Origin: Sulfuritalea sp.
GTDB lineage: Bacteria > Pseudomonadota > Gammaproteobacteria > Burkholderiales > Rhodocyclaceae
Length of the DNA stretch: 64,000 nt
Direction: 5' to 3'
Assembly: GCA_023229545.1 (NCBI GenBank)
Contig: JALNZB010000005.1
Span: 40,735-104,734 of the forward strand
Part shown: one piece after another, positions 63,849 to 64,000 of the stretch
Layout: each line of letters opens with the position of its first letter
Position numbering within the stretch: the stretch's first letter is position 1
Translations under genes and position numbers: made by a program
The notes under the pieces: model-generated
What the model saw: the letters and a program-made list of their open reading frames with translations, nothing else
Databases searched by the model: none
Told to the model about the DNA's origin: nothing

Positions 63849-63929
63849 CAACTTCCCCTCACCTCGTCATCGGCGACGTATCATTCCGAGCCGCTAGACT
63901 ACCGCGTTCGACGCCTTCGTTCCACTCCC

Positions 63930-64000
63930 ATGCCCCCGCCCCCCGCCATTCTCCTCATCGGCCCCACCGCCAGCGGCAAGACCGCGCTGGCGTTCGAACT
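63930..64000 (+). CDS. miaA: tRNA dimethylallyltransferase, N-terminal fragment
   Basis: The window ends 24 codons into this gene. PPPAILLIGPTASGKTALAF is the P-loop start of MiaA, which adds a dimethylallyl group to A37 of tRNAs reading U-starting codons. In many proteobacteria miaA follows mutL directly; here the caspase-CHAT genes lie between. The assignment rests on the P-loop and context only. Confidence 0.8.
   Translation, partial: MPPPPAILLIGPTASGKTALAFE

Overview
The window is high-GC chromosomal DNA from a Gram-negative bacterium, most likely a betaproteobacterium near the Rhodocyclales/Nitrosomonadales. That placement is inferred from protein families and gene order (carA-carB-greA, rlmE-ftsH-folP-glmM, xseB-ispA-dxs, DUF3619 and DUF3106 beside a sigma factor, DUF2788, a BktB-type thiolase), not from a marker tree. 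I found no rRNA, tRNA, insertion sequence, prophage or CRISPR array.

Layout. 1-3.5 kb: C-terminal part of a K+-independent H+-pyrophosphatase, murJ and rpsT. 3.6-4.7 kb: a small AT-rich orphan gene and an orphan ParA ATPase. 4.8-8.2 kb: argD-argF-argG for arginine synthesis, followed by small conserved genes (DUF2788, ppnP, yajQ). 9.2-12.7 kb: glutamine amidotransferase, NUDIX hydrolase, CobD/CbiB-like membrane protein, thiolase. 12.8-14.3 kb: an ECF-type sigma factor with DUF3619 and DUF3106 partners. 14.4-20.4 kb: ilvI-ilvH-ilvC, pssA and leuA (branched-chain amino acids and phospholipid). 20.4-23.4 kb: a YihY membrane protein, a 504-residue protein with a PilZ-like end, and a pyrF that is visibly broken. 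23.5-25.5 kb: rpsP-rimM-trmD-rplS. 25.6-29.5 kb, minus strand: folE2, dxs, ispA, xseB. 29.8-40 kb: carA-carB-greA, yhbY, rlmE, ftsH, folP, glmM.

40-48.3 kb is the main respiratory feature: an octaheme cytochrome of the hydroxylamine oxidoreductase family, a TPR protein and napD-napA-napG-napH-napB-cytochrome c-napC. A near-perfect FNR-type site sits 35 bp ahead of a GATAAT -10 box, the class II FNR promoter layout. I infer anaerobic periplasmic nitrate reduction in which the octaheme protein may act on the nitrite or hydroxylamine level, possibly replacing NrfA.

48.4-57 kb, minus strand: rlmB, an MscS channel, a YafQ/DinJ toxin-antitoxin pair, a secreted protein ending in a perfect 9-bp tandem repeat, a PLD-like nuclease, an RsmB-family methyltransferase, a DUF3108 protein, purN, a lipoprotein and DedA. 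57-64 kb: mutL, then a two-gene minus-strand operon encoding an exported TPR-CHAT protein and an exported caspase-FGE protein, and finally the first codons of miaA. The caspase-fold pair lies between mutL and miaA, which are neighbours in many proteobacteria, so it looks like an accessory insertion. It is the least understood system in the window.
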